Positions 9,404-17,873 of a DNA stretch of 64,000 nucleotides are shown piece after piece. This DNA is from JAVDCA01 sp963819385 (GTDB taxonomy: Bacteria; Pseudomonadota; Alphaproteobacteria; Rhizobiales; Xanthobacteraceae): assembly GCA_963819385.1 (NCBI GenBank), contig CAWFVV010000003.1:992001-1056000 (forward strand), given 5' to 3'. The position numbers were made by a program, and so were the translations under genes. Numbering within the stretch: the first letter of the stretch is position 1; the number at the start of each line of letters is the position of its first letter. Under the pieces are notes generated by a model. It was not told the origin of the DNA. It did not search any database and saw nothing but the letters and a program-made list of their open reading frames with translations.

Positions 9404-11641
9404 TCACTCGATCAGGTAGATCGGGCTCGTCCACGCCTGATGCCCGTCGGCCTGCGTCACGCGCAGATAGACGGGCAGATCGGCGCCGCCGGCGAACGTC
9501 GCGGTGTGCTCGAGGGTGACGCGCCGCGCCCAGTCGTCGTCCGGCAGCCGATAGACGCTCAACTGCCGGCCGAGACCGCCGCCGTCGAACGCCATCACCT
9601 CGTCGCGCAGCGTCGCGAGATCGACCTCGCCCGAGACGATGTTGGTGTCGATCCGCAGCGTTCCGCGCGACCCGTCGTCGAGCCAGAGATCGATGCCGGC
9701 GAGATTGCCGGTGGTCACCGATGTCCAGGCCAGCGCCGCCCCATTGTCGATCTCGCGCACCTTGCGCTCGGGGTTGAGGAAATTCACCGGCGCGAACCGC
9801 GTGATGCGGTTGCCCGTCAGCGCGAGCTTGCCGTCCCACAGCGTTTCGCGGCCGCGGCCGCGATATTCGGCGCCCTGCCACAGCACGCGCACGCGGCGAT
9901 CAAGATCGCTCGGCGCGAACGGCCGCACCGTCTGCACCACCTCGCGTCCGTGCAGCACGTCGACCCGCTCGATCGGCGCAGTGCCGATCACCTCGGCGGT
10001 GAGCCGCATCGGCACGGTGCCGGGCCGCACGATGTCGCCCATCGCGGCCTCGCGCACCGACGTCTCGTGGCCCGCCGCGAGCTTGGGGTCCTCCGTGAAG
10101 CCGGTCACCGGGGACGCGAAGGTCGCGCGCAGCGAGATGAAGATGCGGGTGCCCGTCGTGCCGTAGTGGCGGCGACGGCGCAGCGCCTCGAACAGTGCGT
10201 CGCGCGTGAGCTCGCGCATGAAGTAGCAGGTGATCCCGCCGATCGCGCCGAACGTCGAGGCGCCCGGCCGGGTCGCGCCCTGCCGGCCCTTGTGGTCGTC
10301 GCTGTGGCAGACCACGCCGACGCGAAAGCCCTCGTCGAACGCATCATGCAGCAGCCACTCGAACGTGCCCCAGCTCGAATGCACCTCGACGGTGCGCTCG
10401 AGCCGTCCGTCATGGGCGTATTTGATGTCGGCGTAGCGGCCGCCCACATGCGCGATGACGACGGCATCCTCGCCCTCGAGCGCGCGGAAGATGTCGTGCG
10501 CCGTGTAGCATTCGGAGCCGGGCGCGCTTTCGCCCTGCACCAGAATGTTGGACGAGCGGCGGATCGGCCGGCCTTCGCGGCGGAAGAAGATGTTGCGGTC
10601 GCCGCCCATGCCGGTGTTGCCGGACCATTCGTAGCCCGGCAGGCAGACGAAGCGGCCGGGCGCGTCGAACGCGGCGGTCAGGCGGTTGAGCTCGGTCCAG
10701 AACGCATCGGTGATCTGGAAGTCGTTGCCCTGGTGCCCGACGATATCGATGAAGGCCTTGTCGCGCGCATATTCGAAATAGACCTGGGCCGAGCCCATGC
10801 CGATGGTCTCGCCGCTCTGGCCGTGCAGGTCGCCCCAGTAGCGGCGCAACAGCGCCGCCTCGACCACGCGCATCGGGTTGGCGCGCGCGATCTCGCGGCC
10901 CTCCGCGATCAGGCGCAGCTCGACGTCGCCGGAGCCGTCCGCCACCAGCCCCTCGATCACGTACGGGCTCGCGCCGCGCTCGACGGCGACGCTCTCGGGC
11001 AGGCCGCGGATCGGTCGCGAAGCCTTGAGGGCAATGCGCTGCTCGACGTCGTCGGTCGGGTTGCCCCACATGTCCTCGGCGACGATCGCGAGCCGGAACG
11101 GCTCGCCCGCGACCACCAGCGAGGGCCAGATCGCCTTCCAGCTCGCGGCCGGTCCCGGAATGAGGTCGAACGCCGGGTGTGCGAGCTCGCAGAACTCGTA
11201 GGCCGCAAACGCGTCGACCGACGTGCGCAGCTCGACCTGTGCCTCGCAATTGGTCTGCAGCCGATAGCCCGGCGAGCCTTGCCGGCGATCACCGAGCCGC
11301 ACCGTGATGGTGTCGCCTTCGCGCAGATAGCCGCGTCCGACGCGGATCAGGATGGTGTTGGCCCAGGGCCGGATGTTGAGCCGGTCGAACCAGTACTCGA
11401 GCTTGGCGCCGTTGCTCGCCTCGACGGTGGTGTAGTTCGCCGCCGCCGGCTTGTCGAACTGCGGCTTGCTCATATCCGACGTGGTGCGCCAGGAGATCTT
11501 CAGCATCCCGGTGTCGTCGATGCCGAACGTGCCGGCCGTGTAGACGATCGTGAGCTCTTGGAAGGAGCCGGCGACGAACGGGCCGGGTGGCGTGAGCACC
11601 GCGGTGCCCATATGCTCGGGCAGATAGGTCGAATAGGGCAT
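9404..11641 (-). CDS. DUF3604 family protein (predicted PHP-like hydrolase)
   Basis: A 745-residue protein starting MPYSTYLPEHMGTAVLTPPG. The first 270 residues are beta-rich. The signature RRYWGDLHGQSGETIGMG starts the DUF3604 core, followed by YARDKAFIDIVGHQGNDFQ, PGYEWSGNTGMGGDRNIFF, VIAHVGGRYADIKY and VVCHSDDHKGRQG. The many His/Asp motifs (GDLHG, IVGHQGND, IAHVGG, HSDDH) resemble metal sites of PHP-superfamily phosphoesterases; no substrate can be assigned. There is no signal peptide. It is divergent from the Bug receptor gene at 11762 with a 120-bp gap, so they may be co-regulated. Confidence 0.85.
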   Translation of the reverse strand: MPYSTYLPEHMGTAVLTPPGPFVAGSFQELTIVYTAGTFGIDDTGMLKISWRTTSDMSKPQFDKPAAANYTTVEASNGAKLEYWFDRLNIRPWANTILIRVGRGYLREGDTITVRLGDRRQGSPGYRLQTNCEAQVELRTSVDAFAAYEFCELAHPAFDLIPGPAASWKAIWPSLVVAGEPFRLAIVAEDMWGNPTDDVEQRIALKASRPIRGLPESVAVERGASPYVIEGLVADGSGDVELRLIAEGREIARANPMRVVEAALLRRYWGDLHGQSGETIGMGSAQVYFEYARDKAFIDIVGHQGNDFQITDAFWTELNRLTAAFDAPGRFVCLPGYEWSGNTGMGGDRNIFFRREGRPIRRSSNILVQGESAPGSECYTAHDIFRALEGEDAVVIAHVGGRYADIKYAHDGRLERTVEVHSSWGTFEWLLHDAFDEGFRVGVVCHSDDHKGRQGATRPGASTFGAIGGITCYFMRELTRDALFEALRRRRHYGTTGTRIFISLRATFASPVTGFTEDPKLAAGHETSVREAAMGDIVRPGTVPMRLTAEVIGTAPIERVDVLHGREVVQTVRPFAPSDLDRRVRVLWQGAEYRGRGRETLWDGKLALTGNRITRFAPVNFLNPERKVREIDNGAALAWTSVTTGNLAGIDLWLDDGSRGTLRIDTNIVSGEVDLATLRDEVMAFDGGGLGRQLSVYRLPDDDWARRVTLEHTATFAGGADLPVYLRVTQADGHQAWTSPIYLIE

Positions 11642-11722
11642 CGGCTGCTGAACCTTGTTGACGCGATGTCGCGGCCTTGCATATGGCGGGGCGCGGACGG
11701 CAGCGTTACGATAATTGGCGCT

Positions 11723-11750
11723 GCATGCAAAGGGGAGCATGCAAAGGGGA
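11723..11750 (+). repeat. 14-bp tandem duplication in a ribosome-binding region
   Basis: GCATGCAAAGGGGA occurs twice head to tail just before the Bug receptor gene. Each unit carries an AGGGGA Shine-Dalgarno-like core; the second is about 12 bp from the ATG at 11762. Confidence 0.8.
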
Positions 11751-11761
11751 GGCGCACGGCC

Positions 11762-12736
11762 ATGACCATGTCGCGCATTGGGGCTGCCCTGCTGGCGCTG
11801 TCGCTCGTCGTGCCGATGACCGCGTCCATCACGGCGCGCGCCGACGAATGGCCGAGCCGCACGATCCGTCTCATCGTGCCGTTCCCGCCAGGCGGCTCGA
11901 CGGATGTCGGCGCGCGCCTCATCGGAAACTATCTGTCGCGCGCGCTGCATCAGCAGGTCATCGTCGAGAACCGCACCGGCGCCGACGGCAATATCGGCAT
12001 GGAGGCGGCGGCAAAGAGCGCGCCCGACGGCTATACGGTGCTGGTGACGACCGACCAGATCGCCAGCACGGCGCACATCTTCCGGCTCAATTTCAATCCG
12101 TCGAAGGATTTCGTGCCGGTGATCCAGATCTCGCGCCAGCCGGTGGTGCTCGCGGTGCATCCCTCGCTCGGCGTCGGCACGCTCGCGGATTTCATCGCGC
12201 TGGCGAAACGCGAGCCCGGCATGAGCTTCGCGACGTCAGGCGTCGGCTCGCAACAGCAGATGGTCGCCGAGTGGTTCGCGCAGATCGCCGGCGTCAAGCT
12301 TGCGCATGTGCCCTATCGCGGCGGCGGGCAGGCGATCAACGATCTCATCGCCGGCCACGTGAAGGTTGCGTCGCTCGGCTCCTCGCCGCTCATCCCGCAT
12401 TACAAGGCCGGCACCATCAAGCTGCTGGCGCAGTCGACCGCGACGCGCTCGCCGAGCCTGCCCGACGTCCCGACCTACCAGGAGGCCGGCATCAAGGGCC
12501 TCGTGCTCGCCCAGTGGCTCGGCGTGTTCGTGCCCGCCGGCACGCCCGCGCCGATCGTCGCGCGGCTCAACGCCGAGATCAACAAGGCGCTCGCCGACCC
12601 GGACATTCGCGCCAACCTGCTCAAGGCCGCGCAGGAGCCGGTCGGCGGCACGGCCGATGCGTTCGCGAAGCTCTTTCATGACGATGATGAAAAATATGGA
12701 CGCCTGGTGAAGCAGCTCGACATTCACGTGAATTGA
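11762..12736 (+). CDS. Bug/TctC-family solute-binding protein
   Basis: A 324-residue periplasmic receptor. It has a Sec signal peptide (about residues 1-27, ending near ITARADEW) and then the family signature WPSRTIRLIVPFPPGGSTDV, followed by ENRTGADGNIGMEAAAKSAPDG, HVPYRGGGQAINDLIAGHV and a C-terminal GTADAFAKLFHDDDEKY. These proteins capture carboxylated or aromatic solutes, classically for the TctAB tripartite tricarboxylate transporters. No tctA or tctB is nearby, so this is an orphan receptor, as is common in Rhizobiales and Burkholderiales. A second, different copy lies 0.9 kb downstream. Confidence 0.93.
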   Translation: MTMSRIGAALLALSLVVPMTASITARADEWPSRTIRLIVPFPPGGSTDVGARLIGNYLSRALHQQVIVENRTGADGNIGMEAAAKSAPDGYTVLVTTDQIASTAHIFRLNFNPSKDFVPVIQISRQPVVLAVHPSLGVGTLADFIALAKREPGMSFATSGVGSQQQMVAEWFAQIAGVKLAHVPYRGGGQAINDLIAGHVKVASLGSSPLIPHYKAGTIKLLAQSTATRSPSLPDVPTYQEAGIKGLVLAQWLGVFVPAGTPAPIVARLNAEINKALADPDIRANLLKAAQEPVGGTADAFAKLFHDDDEKYGRLVKQLDIHVN

Positions 12737-12886
12737 TTCAATTCGTCGTTGCGCCCCCACGCGGGCAGGCCGTTAATCCGAACGCCACGACATCACCACG
12801 CCGTATGCACGGTTTCGCCCGATCATGGCCGGATTCCTTCGCCCAATGAGCCGTTGCACGGAGGGAGGACAGCATGGAGCGACGTC

Positions 12887-13525
12887 ATGCGTCTTCTCAT
12901 TGTCTCTACCATTGCGCTTACGGTTCCGGCTTTGGCGCAGCCGTCCCTCGCGCGTGAGCATTCGCACCATCATGCTTGGCGGCATGCTTCGCATCACCAG
13001 GTCGCGCCCGGCGCGTTTGGCGCCGGATACGCGCAGCGCACCGTTGAGCGTGAAAGTCATGGCGATCTTGATGGCATGATCGCGCGCCACGCCGCCGCGG
13101 AAGGCGTGCCGGAAGCGCTCGTGCACCGCGTCGTCATCCGCGAGAGCCGCTACCGTCCGCATGTGGTCGGCGCCGGCGGCGCGATGGGGCTGATGCAGAT
13201 CAAGTACTCGACCGCGCGCGCCATGGGCTATACGGGGTCGGCGGCCGGGCTGCTCGATCCCGATACGAACCTCACCTATGCGGTGCGCTATCTTGCGGGC
13301 GCCTACCGCGTGGCGCACGGCAATTTCGACCGCTCGGTCATGAACTATGCGCGCGGCTACTACGACGGCGCCAAGCGTGAGGGCTTCTCGCCTTATCAGG
13401 CGCGCGAGGGCTCCTCGCCTTACCAGGCGAACTCCTGGTCGGGGAGCTACGCGTCGGCACGGCCGATCGAGCGGGTCGCGCAGAACGCGGCCTCGGGCTT
13501 CGATCAACAACTCGCCGGCCGCTGA
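12887..13525 (+). CDS. Lytic transglycosylase, SLT domain
   Basis: A 212-residue exported enzyme that would cleave peptidoglycan to 1,6-anhydro-muropeptides. The signal peptide MRLLIVSTIALTVPALAQPS is followed by a His-rich stretch. The SLT domain has ALVHRVVIRESRYRPHVVG (catalytic Glu at residue 86), GAMGLMQIKYSTARAMGYTG and NLTYAVRYLAGAYR. The C-terminal tail repeats SPYQAREG/SPYQANS. I chose the ATG at 12887 because GGAG lies 7 bp before it; an upstream ATG at 12874 is out of frame. Confidence 0.9.
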   Translation: MRLLIVSTIALTVPALAQPSLAREHSHHHAWRHASHHQVAPGAFGAGYAQRTVERESHGDLDGMIARHAAAEGVPEALVHRVVIRESRYRPHVVGAGGAMGLMQIKYSTARAMGYTGSAAGLLDPDTNLTYAVRYLAGAYRVAHGNFDRSVMNYARGYYDGAKREGFSPYQAREGSSPYQANSWSGSYASARPIERVAQNAASGFDQQLAGR

Positions 13526-13623
13526 TCCGGCGGTCTCGTCGACGTCTCCCGCGCTATTCTCGACAAGCGCCGCTCTGCCGGGCATGCTCGCGCGGCGGAG
13601 CGGGGCGAGGGGAGGCGCGGGAG

Positions 13624-14592
13624 ATGAGACGGCTGGTCGCGGCGCTGGCGTGCGCGCTGGTGTTTGGCAGCGCAAGCGGTGCCACTGCGCAGGAGACTGC
13701 CTATCCGTCGCATCCGATCCGGGTCGTCGTGCCTTACCCGGCCGGCGGCCTGGTCGATCTCGTCACGCGCGTCATCACCGACCGCATGGCGCAGAAGCTC
13801 GGCCAGCAATTCATCGTCGAGAGCCGCACCGGCGCCAACGGCACGATCGCGAGCGCCTATGTCGCGCATGCCGAGGCCGACGGCTACACGCTGTTGATGA
13901 TCACCGACAGCCACGGCGTCAATCCGCTGTTCTATAAGGACCTGAGCTACGACAGCATCAAGGATTTCGCGCCGATCGGGCTGATCGGCAAGTCGCCGCT
14001 TGCGCTCACCGTGCATGTATCCGTGCCGGCGCGCACCGTGGCCGAGCTGATCGCACTCGCGCGCGCCAACCCGGGCACGCTGACCTATGGCTCGATCGGC
14101 GTCGGCAGCGCGAGCCATCTCGCGGGCGAGCTCTTCAAGGTGCGGGCCGGCGTCGACATGGTGCACGTGCCCTACCGCGGCGGGGCGCCCGCCGTGAACG
14201 ACCTGATCGCCGGCCACCTCAAGACGATGTTCCTGTCGCCGGTGTCCGGCCTGCCGCACATCAAGGCGGGCCGGCTGGTGGCGCTGGCGATCGCGGCGCC
14301 AAAACGCTTTCCGCTGATGCCGGATGTGCCGACCATGGCGGAGGTCGGCCTCCCGATGGAGGTCGGTTACTGGGTCGGCATGGCGGCGCCGGCCGCGACC
14401 CCGCCGGCGGTGGTCGCGAAATTGGAGAAGACGCTCGCCGACGTGGTCGCCGAGCCCGACGTGCAGAAGCGCCTGACCGAGGTGGGCGTCGTGATGACCC
14501 CGCTCGGCGCCCAGGCATTCGGCGATTTCATCCGCGCCGATTTGAAAGCCTGGGCCGATTTCGCCGTGCAGGCGAAGTTGAAGACGAACTGA
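13624..14592 (+). CDS. Bug/TctC-family solute-binding protein
   Basis: A 322-residue receptor with signal peptide (MRRLVAALACALVFGSASGA, cut near TAQE), then YPSHPIRVVVPYPAGGLVDL, ESRTGANGTIASAYVAHAEADG, HVPYRGGAPAVNDLIAGHL and the usual C-terminal helices. It is clearly a paralogue rather than a recent duplicate of the 11762 product. A GGAGG-type site precedes the ATG. The neighbours (RidA, SnoaL-like, MmgE/PrpD) suggest uptake for carboxylic-acid catabolism, but the ligand is unknown. Confidence 0.93.
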   Translation: MRRLVAALACALVFGSASGATAQETAYPSHPIRVVVPYPAGGLVDLVTRVITDRMAQKLGQQFIVESRTGANGTIASAYVAHAEADGYTLLMITDSHGVNPLFYKDLSYDSIKDFAPIGLIGKSPLALTVHVSVPARTVAELIALARANPGTLTYGSIGVGSASHLAGELFKVRAGVDMVHVPYRGGAPAVNDLIAGHLKTMFLSPVSGLPHIKAGRLVALAIAAPKRFPLMPDVPTMAEVGLPMEVGYWVGMAAPAATPPAVVAKLEKTLADVVAEPDVQKRLTEVGVVMTPLGAQAFGDFIRADLKAWADFAVQAKLKTN

Positions 14593-14627
14593 TCAACCAA
14601 GACGTCGTCATGTCCGCGAAAGCGGAG

Positions 14628-14708
14628 CCGTAGGGTGTGGCAAAGCGAAGCTTGGCCACCCCTCGCGGCGCGTGGGCACGGCGCTTCGCGCCTTTGCCCA
14701 CCCTACGG
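14628..14708. repeat. Palindromic intergenic element (GTAGGGTG...CACCCTAC family), copy 1
   Basis: The ends CCGTAGGGTG and CACCCTACGG are inverted, with inner TGGCAAAGCG/CGCCTTTGCC. A related element lies at 17768-17873. This copy ends exactly at the stop codon of the minus-strand gene at 14709 and could act as its terminator. Confidence 0.7.
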
Positions 14709-15080
14709 TCATTCGTGCGGCAGGATCGTGTAAGGCGTGGCGTACGGCTCGACGCGCAGCGAGCCGTTCGCAAGCAGGCCCACCTTCTGCAGCGGCGCCT
14801 GCTGTGAGTCGCCATTCGCGCCGCGCTTCACGGTATACTGCCACGCCGTCATGTGACCGTCACCCGCGAGCATACGCGCAACCGCGCCCGCATCGGCGCC
14901 GCCCGCTTGAGTGAGCTCGAAGTCATCGAGGCCGATCACGATCTCGTCCTTGACCGTGACGATCTTGAATAGCCTCGTCGTGCCCTTGTCCTGGCTGAAG
15001 GCCGGTTGCGCGGCCGTGGTGAGAAGAAACGCCAATGCGCTGCCCGCGAGAGCGGTGCGGCGAGTGAGTTTGCTCATCAT
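14709..15080 (-). CDS. Exported hypothetical protein with Tat-like signal
   Basis: A 123-residue protein. MMSKLTRRTALAGSALAFLL has a twin-arginine-type pattern (TRRTAL) followed by a hydrophobic core and a cleavage site near PAFSQD. The mature part (FKIVTVKDEIVIGLDDFELT, QYTVKRGANGDSQQAPLQKV) resembles small periplasmic proteins sometimes found with molybdo-enzymes, but I do not assign a family. An AGGAG site precedes the ATG. Confidence 0.75.
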   Translation of the reverse strand: MMSKLTRRTALAGSALAFLLTTAAQPAFSQDKGTTRLFKIVTVKDEIVIGLDDFELTQAGGADAGAVARMLAGDGHMTAWQYTVKRGANGDSQQAPLQKVGLLANGSLRVEPYATPYTILPHE

Positions 15081-15232
15081 GTGCTCCTGGTTGGCGGACG
15101 ACGCGCCGCACGCACCGACATGCGCCGGAGCGCTCGCGTGAGCACGCCGTCGCATCCGGTCGTGACGATCCGCGTCACCCATCATGAATGGGTCGCGCCA
15201 GGAGGGCAGTTGGTTCAGAAGCCGCCGCAGCC

Positions 15233-15640
15233 TCACAGCGCCGCGACCACCTTCACCTCGATGAGAAAGGCCTCGCCCACCAGCCGATCGATCATCAGCA
15301 AGGTGTTGGGCGGGTAGGCGCCGTTCGGAAAGAGCTTCGGGAATTCGCGCAGGCGGAATTTCATGAACTTCGGAATGTCCTGCGAGTGCACCAGATAGGT
15401 CGTGAACTCGACCACGTTCGCCCAGCCCGCGCCCTGCGACTTCAGCGCCGTCTCGATGTTGGCGAAGGTCTGCACGCATTGCGCGTCGAAGTCATCGGCG
15501 CCGATCACGTTGCCGGCCTTGTCGACCGCGACCTGGCCGGCGATGAACAGGTACTCGGACGCCTTCACGCGCGTCATGTGCGAATATTGGCCGAGCGGTT
15601 TGCCGAGCGCGTCGGGGTTCTCGAATTTGATCTCGGGCAT
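15233..15640 (-). CDS. RidA/YjgF/UK114-family protein
   Basis: A 135-residue member of the RidA superfamily. The motifs YLFIAGQVAVDKAGNVIGAD, AQCVQTFANIETALKSQGAG, VEFTTYLVHSQDIPKFM, NTLLMIDRLVGEAFLIEVK cover the whole fold. True RidA deaminates reactive enamine/imine intermediates and has a conserved Arg in the segment before the end; here that region reads LMIDRLVGE, so an exact RidA activity is not certain. The ATG at 15640 has GGAGG 10 bp upstream; a GTG nine bases earlier is less likely. Confidence 0.9.
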   Translation of the reverse strand: MPEIKFENPDALGKPLGQYSHMTRVKASEYLFIAGQVAVDKAGNVIGADDFDAQCVQTFANIETALKSQGAGWANVVEFTTYLVHSQDIPKFMKFRLREFPKLFPNGAYPPNTLLMIDRLVGEAFLIEVKVVAAL

Positions 15641-15662
15641 GGGTGTCACTCCTCCTTTTTTC

Positions 15663-15757
15663 CGTCATGCCCGGCCTTGTGCCGGGCATCCACGTCTTAC
15701 TTACGGCAATTCAGCAAGAGAGACGTGGATGGCCGGGACAAGTCCGGCCATGACGTG
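15663..15757. repeat. Palindromic intergenic element (GTCATGCCCGG family)
   Basis: The left part CGTCATGCCCGGCCTTGTGC continues into CGGGCATCCACGTC, and the right part is GACGTGGATGGCCGGGACAA followed by GTCCGGCCATGACG, forming a long imperfect inverted repeat. This sequence class is a frequent intergenic repeat in Bradyrhizobium/Rhodopseudomonas relatives. It lies between the SnoaL-like and RidA genes. Confidence 0.75.
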
Positions 15758-15767
15758 TTGGTGGGTT

Positions 15768-16307
15768 TTACGCGTTCGTCTCATAAGCCTTCAGCGCCTG
15801 GCGCAGAATTTGCCGCGCCGGCTCGGAGCCGTCGAGCGGGCGCAGCGTGCGGCGCTTGATCTTCCAGCCGGCCGAGGTGCGCACCAGCTCCCAGCGGTTG
15901 GCGGCGACGCGGTGGATGCGGAAGCCCTTCGAGGTGCCGTGGTTGGACAGCTCGACCGGTGCGCCGTTGGGATCGGGCATCAGGATCTGCAGATAGGACG
16001 TCACCGCGGCGTGGTCGCCGTCGAGCTCGATGTAGGGAAGGCCGGCGAAATGGGCGAGTCCGCCGCTGATCGCGGCCTGGTGCTCGGGCGTCTTCACGAC
16101 GGCCGCAACGGCCTCGCGCCCAGCCCCGCCCACATGCGGCCCGCGGTCGAACACGCCGTCATCCGCATAGACGGCGCGCGTGTAATAATCGGCGCCCGTG
16201 TCGGCACTGGGCGGATGGCTGGCGATCAGGTTGTAGATCGCGAGCCGATCTTCGATCGCCCGGACGCGCTCCTCCAGGGTGCCGGTTGCGGTCTCGCTCT
16301 TCGGCAT
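15768..16307 (-). CDS. SnoaL-like (NTF2-fold) protein
   Basis: A 179-residue protein. EERVRAIEDRLAIYNLIASH and ADYYTRAVYADDGVFDRG are the opening helices and acidic loop of SnoaL_4-type NTF2-fold proteins. HFAGLPYIELDGDHAAVTSY and RTSAGWKIKRRTLRPLDG form the sheet. Relatives include dehydratases, isomerases and ring-hydroxylase small subunits; the catalytic residues are not diagnostic here. It is transcribed away from the MmgE/PrpD gene with a 74-bp gap. Confidence 0.85.
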   Translation of the reverse strand: MPKSETATGTLEERVRAIEDRLAIYNLIASHPPSADTGADYYTRAVYADDGVFDRGPHVGGAGREAVAAVVKTPEHQAAISGGLAHFAGLPYIELDGDHAAVTSYLQILMPDPNGAPVELSNHGTSKGFRIHRVAANRWELVRTSAGWKIKRRTLRPLDGSEPARQILRQALKAYETNA

Positions 16308-16381
16308 GATGAAATCTCCACGATGTGGCCTCGTCGCCACGATGGTGCTAAAGCGCTTTGGCCGCAAGCAGGAGAACGACG

Positions 16382-17752
16382 ATGGGAGAGACGACCCAGG
16401 AGCTCGCGCGTTTCGCCGCGACACTAACGTACGACGCGATCCCGGAGCACGTGCGCGCTCACTGCCGCAACGTGCTGCTCGACACCATCGCGTGCGCGGT
16501 CGCGGGCCATCAGGGCGAGGAGACCGGCCAGATCGCGGCGCTCGCCGGCGCGCTCGGCCAGTCGAACGAGAGCAGCGTGATCGGCGGCGACCGGCTTTCG
16601 CTCGCCGGTGCGACCCTCCTCAACGGCTTCCTGGTGACGGCCGTCACGATGTGCGACATCCATCGCGCGACGCTCACGCATGTGACGCCGGAGGTCGTGC
16701 CGCCGGCACTGGCGATCGCCGAGCGCGATGCGTGCTCGGGCCGTGATCTGCTGGTCGCCCTCGCGACCGGTTTCGAGGTGACGACGCGGGTCGGCATCGG
16801 CGCCGACTATCCGGCGATGCGTGGGCGCGGCTGGCATGGCCCGGGCGTGCTCGGGCCGTTCGGCGCCGCCGCGGCGGTCGGGCGCCTGCGTGGATTCGAC
16901 GCCGACACCATGGCGAAGGCGTTCGGCCTCGCCGGCAGCCAGGCGGCCGGCACCTTCGCGGCCTGGGGCACGCCGACGGTGAAATTCCATCAGTGCCGCG
17001 GCGCGCTGTCCGGCCTCATGGGCGCGCTCCTCGCCGAGCAGAATTTCCTCGCCACGCGCGAGTTCCTCACCGCCAAGGACGGCGGCCTCTACAACAGCTA
17101 TTCGAACGGCGGCAAGCCGGAGCTCGCGACCGCCGATCTCGGCAAGCGCTGGGAGCTCGGGCAGATCGCGTTGCGCCTGTGGCCGTCGGCGTCCTCGACC
17201 CAGGGCATGAACACGGCGCTGTTCGATCTCGTCGAGGCGCACGACATAGATCCCGCGAAGGTCAAGCAATTGCGCGTGCGGCTGAACGAGACCGTGTTCA
17301 ACATGCACGGCAAGCTCGCGCACTACAAAGCGAAGTTCGATGCGCTGATCTCGGCGCATTACACCGCGGCCGTCATCCTGCACGACCGCAAGCTCACGCT
17401 CGCCGAGTACGAGCCGGCGCGCTACGACGATCCGAAGCTGCGTCGCGCATCGGCCGAGCAGGTGGACCTGCGGCCGGATCCGTCGCTTACCGGCGTGCAG
17501 GCGATCGTCGAGATCGAGATGATGGACGGCAAGGTGCTCACCGCTCGTTGCGAGCATCCGCGCGGCTCGGCCGAGAACCCGCTCACCTGGGCGCAGATCG
17601 AAGGCAAGCTGCGCACCTATGCGGACGGCGTGCTCGCGCCGTCGCGTGTCGACGAGGTGGTCGACATGGTGCAGCGACTCGAGGACCTCGGCTCGGTGCG
17701 CAAGCTGATGGACGCGCTGCGCGCTGCGCCGCGCAAGGCCGCGGCAGCCTGA
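16382..17752 (+). CDS. MmgE/PrpD family protein
   Basis: A 456-residue protein of the 2-methylcitrate dehydratase/cis-aconitate decarboxylase fold. Signature stretches: HCRNVLLDTIACAVAGHQGE, GATLLNGFLVTAVTMCDIHR, HGPGVLGPFGAAAAVGRLRG, FGLAGSQAAGTFAAWGTPTV and KFHQCRGALSG, with an alpha+beta lid domain at the end. Many members in Rhizobiales have no known substrate. AGGAG precedes the chosen ATG by about 7 bp. Probable partner of the neighbouring uptake receptors in organic-acid catabolism (inference from position). Confidence 0.92.
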   Translation: MGETTQELARFAATLTYDAIPEHVRAHCRNVLLDTIACAVAGHQGEETGQIAALAGALGQSNESSVIGGDRLSLAGATLLNGFLVTAVTMCDIHRATLTHVTPEVVPPALAIAERDACSGRDLLVALATGFEVTTRVGIGADYPAMRGRGWHGPGVLGPFGAAAAVGRLRGFDADTMAKAFGLAGSQAAGTFAAWGTPTVKFHQCRGALSGLMGALLAEQNFLATREFLTAKDGGLYNSYSNGGKPELATADLGKRWELGQIALRLWPSASSTQGMNTALFDLVEAHDIDPAKVKQLRVRLNETVFNMHGKLAHYKAKFDALISAHYTAAVILHDRKLTLAEYEPARYDDPKLRRASAEQVDLRPDPSLTGVQAIVEIEMMDGKVLTARCEHPRGSAENPLTWAQIEGKLRTYADGVLAPSRVDEVVDMVQRLEDLGSVRKLMDALRAAPRKAAAA

Positions 17753-17767
17753 CAATCATCGTAGTCT

Positions 17768-17873
17768 GTAGGGTGGGTAACCGCGCATGCTCCTACGTCT
17801 CCGCGTGGGCAAAATCGCGTATGCGCGGTTGCCCACGCGGATGGCGATGCGAACGCGATTTTGCCCACCCTAC
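17768..17873. repeat. Palindromic intergenic element (GTAGGGTG...CACCCTAC family), copy 2
   Basis: The ends GTAGGGTGGG and CCCACCCTAC are inverted; inside are CGTGGGCAAAATCGCG-type and CGCGATTTTGCCCAC stretches. The right end supplies the stop codon (TAG) of the minus-strand helicase gene, so the insertion sits at the gene's very 3' end, like copy 1 at 14628. Confidence 0.75.

Noticed and set aside
9440..11700. Long plus-strand frame opposite the DUF3604 gene, joined in frame to the Bug receptor
   Set aside because: Only the part from 11762 has a signal peptide and family motifs. The upstream part is the antisense shadow of DUF3604.
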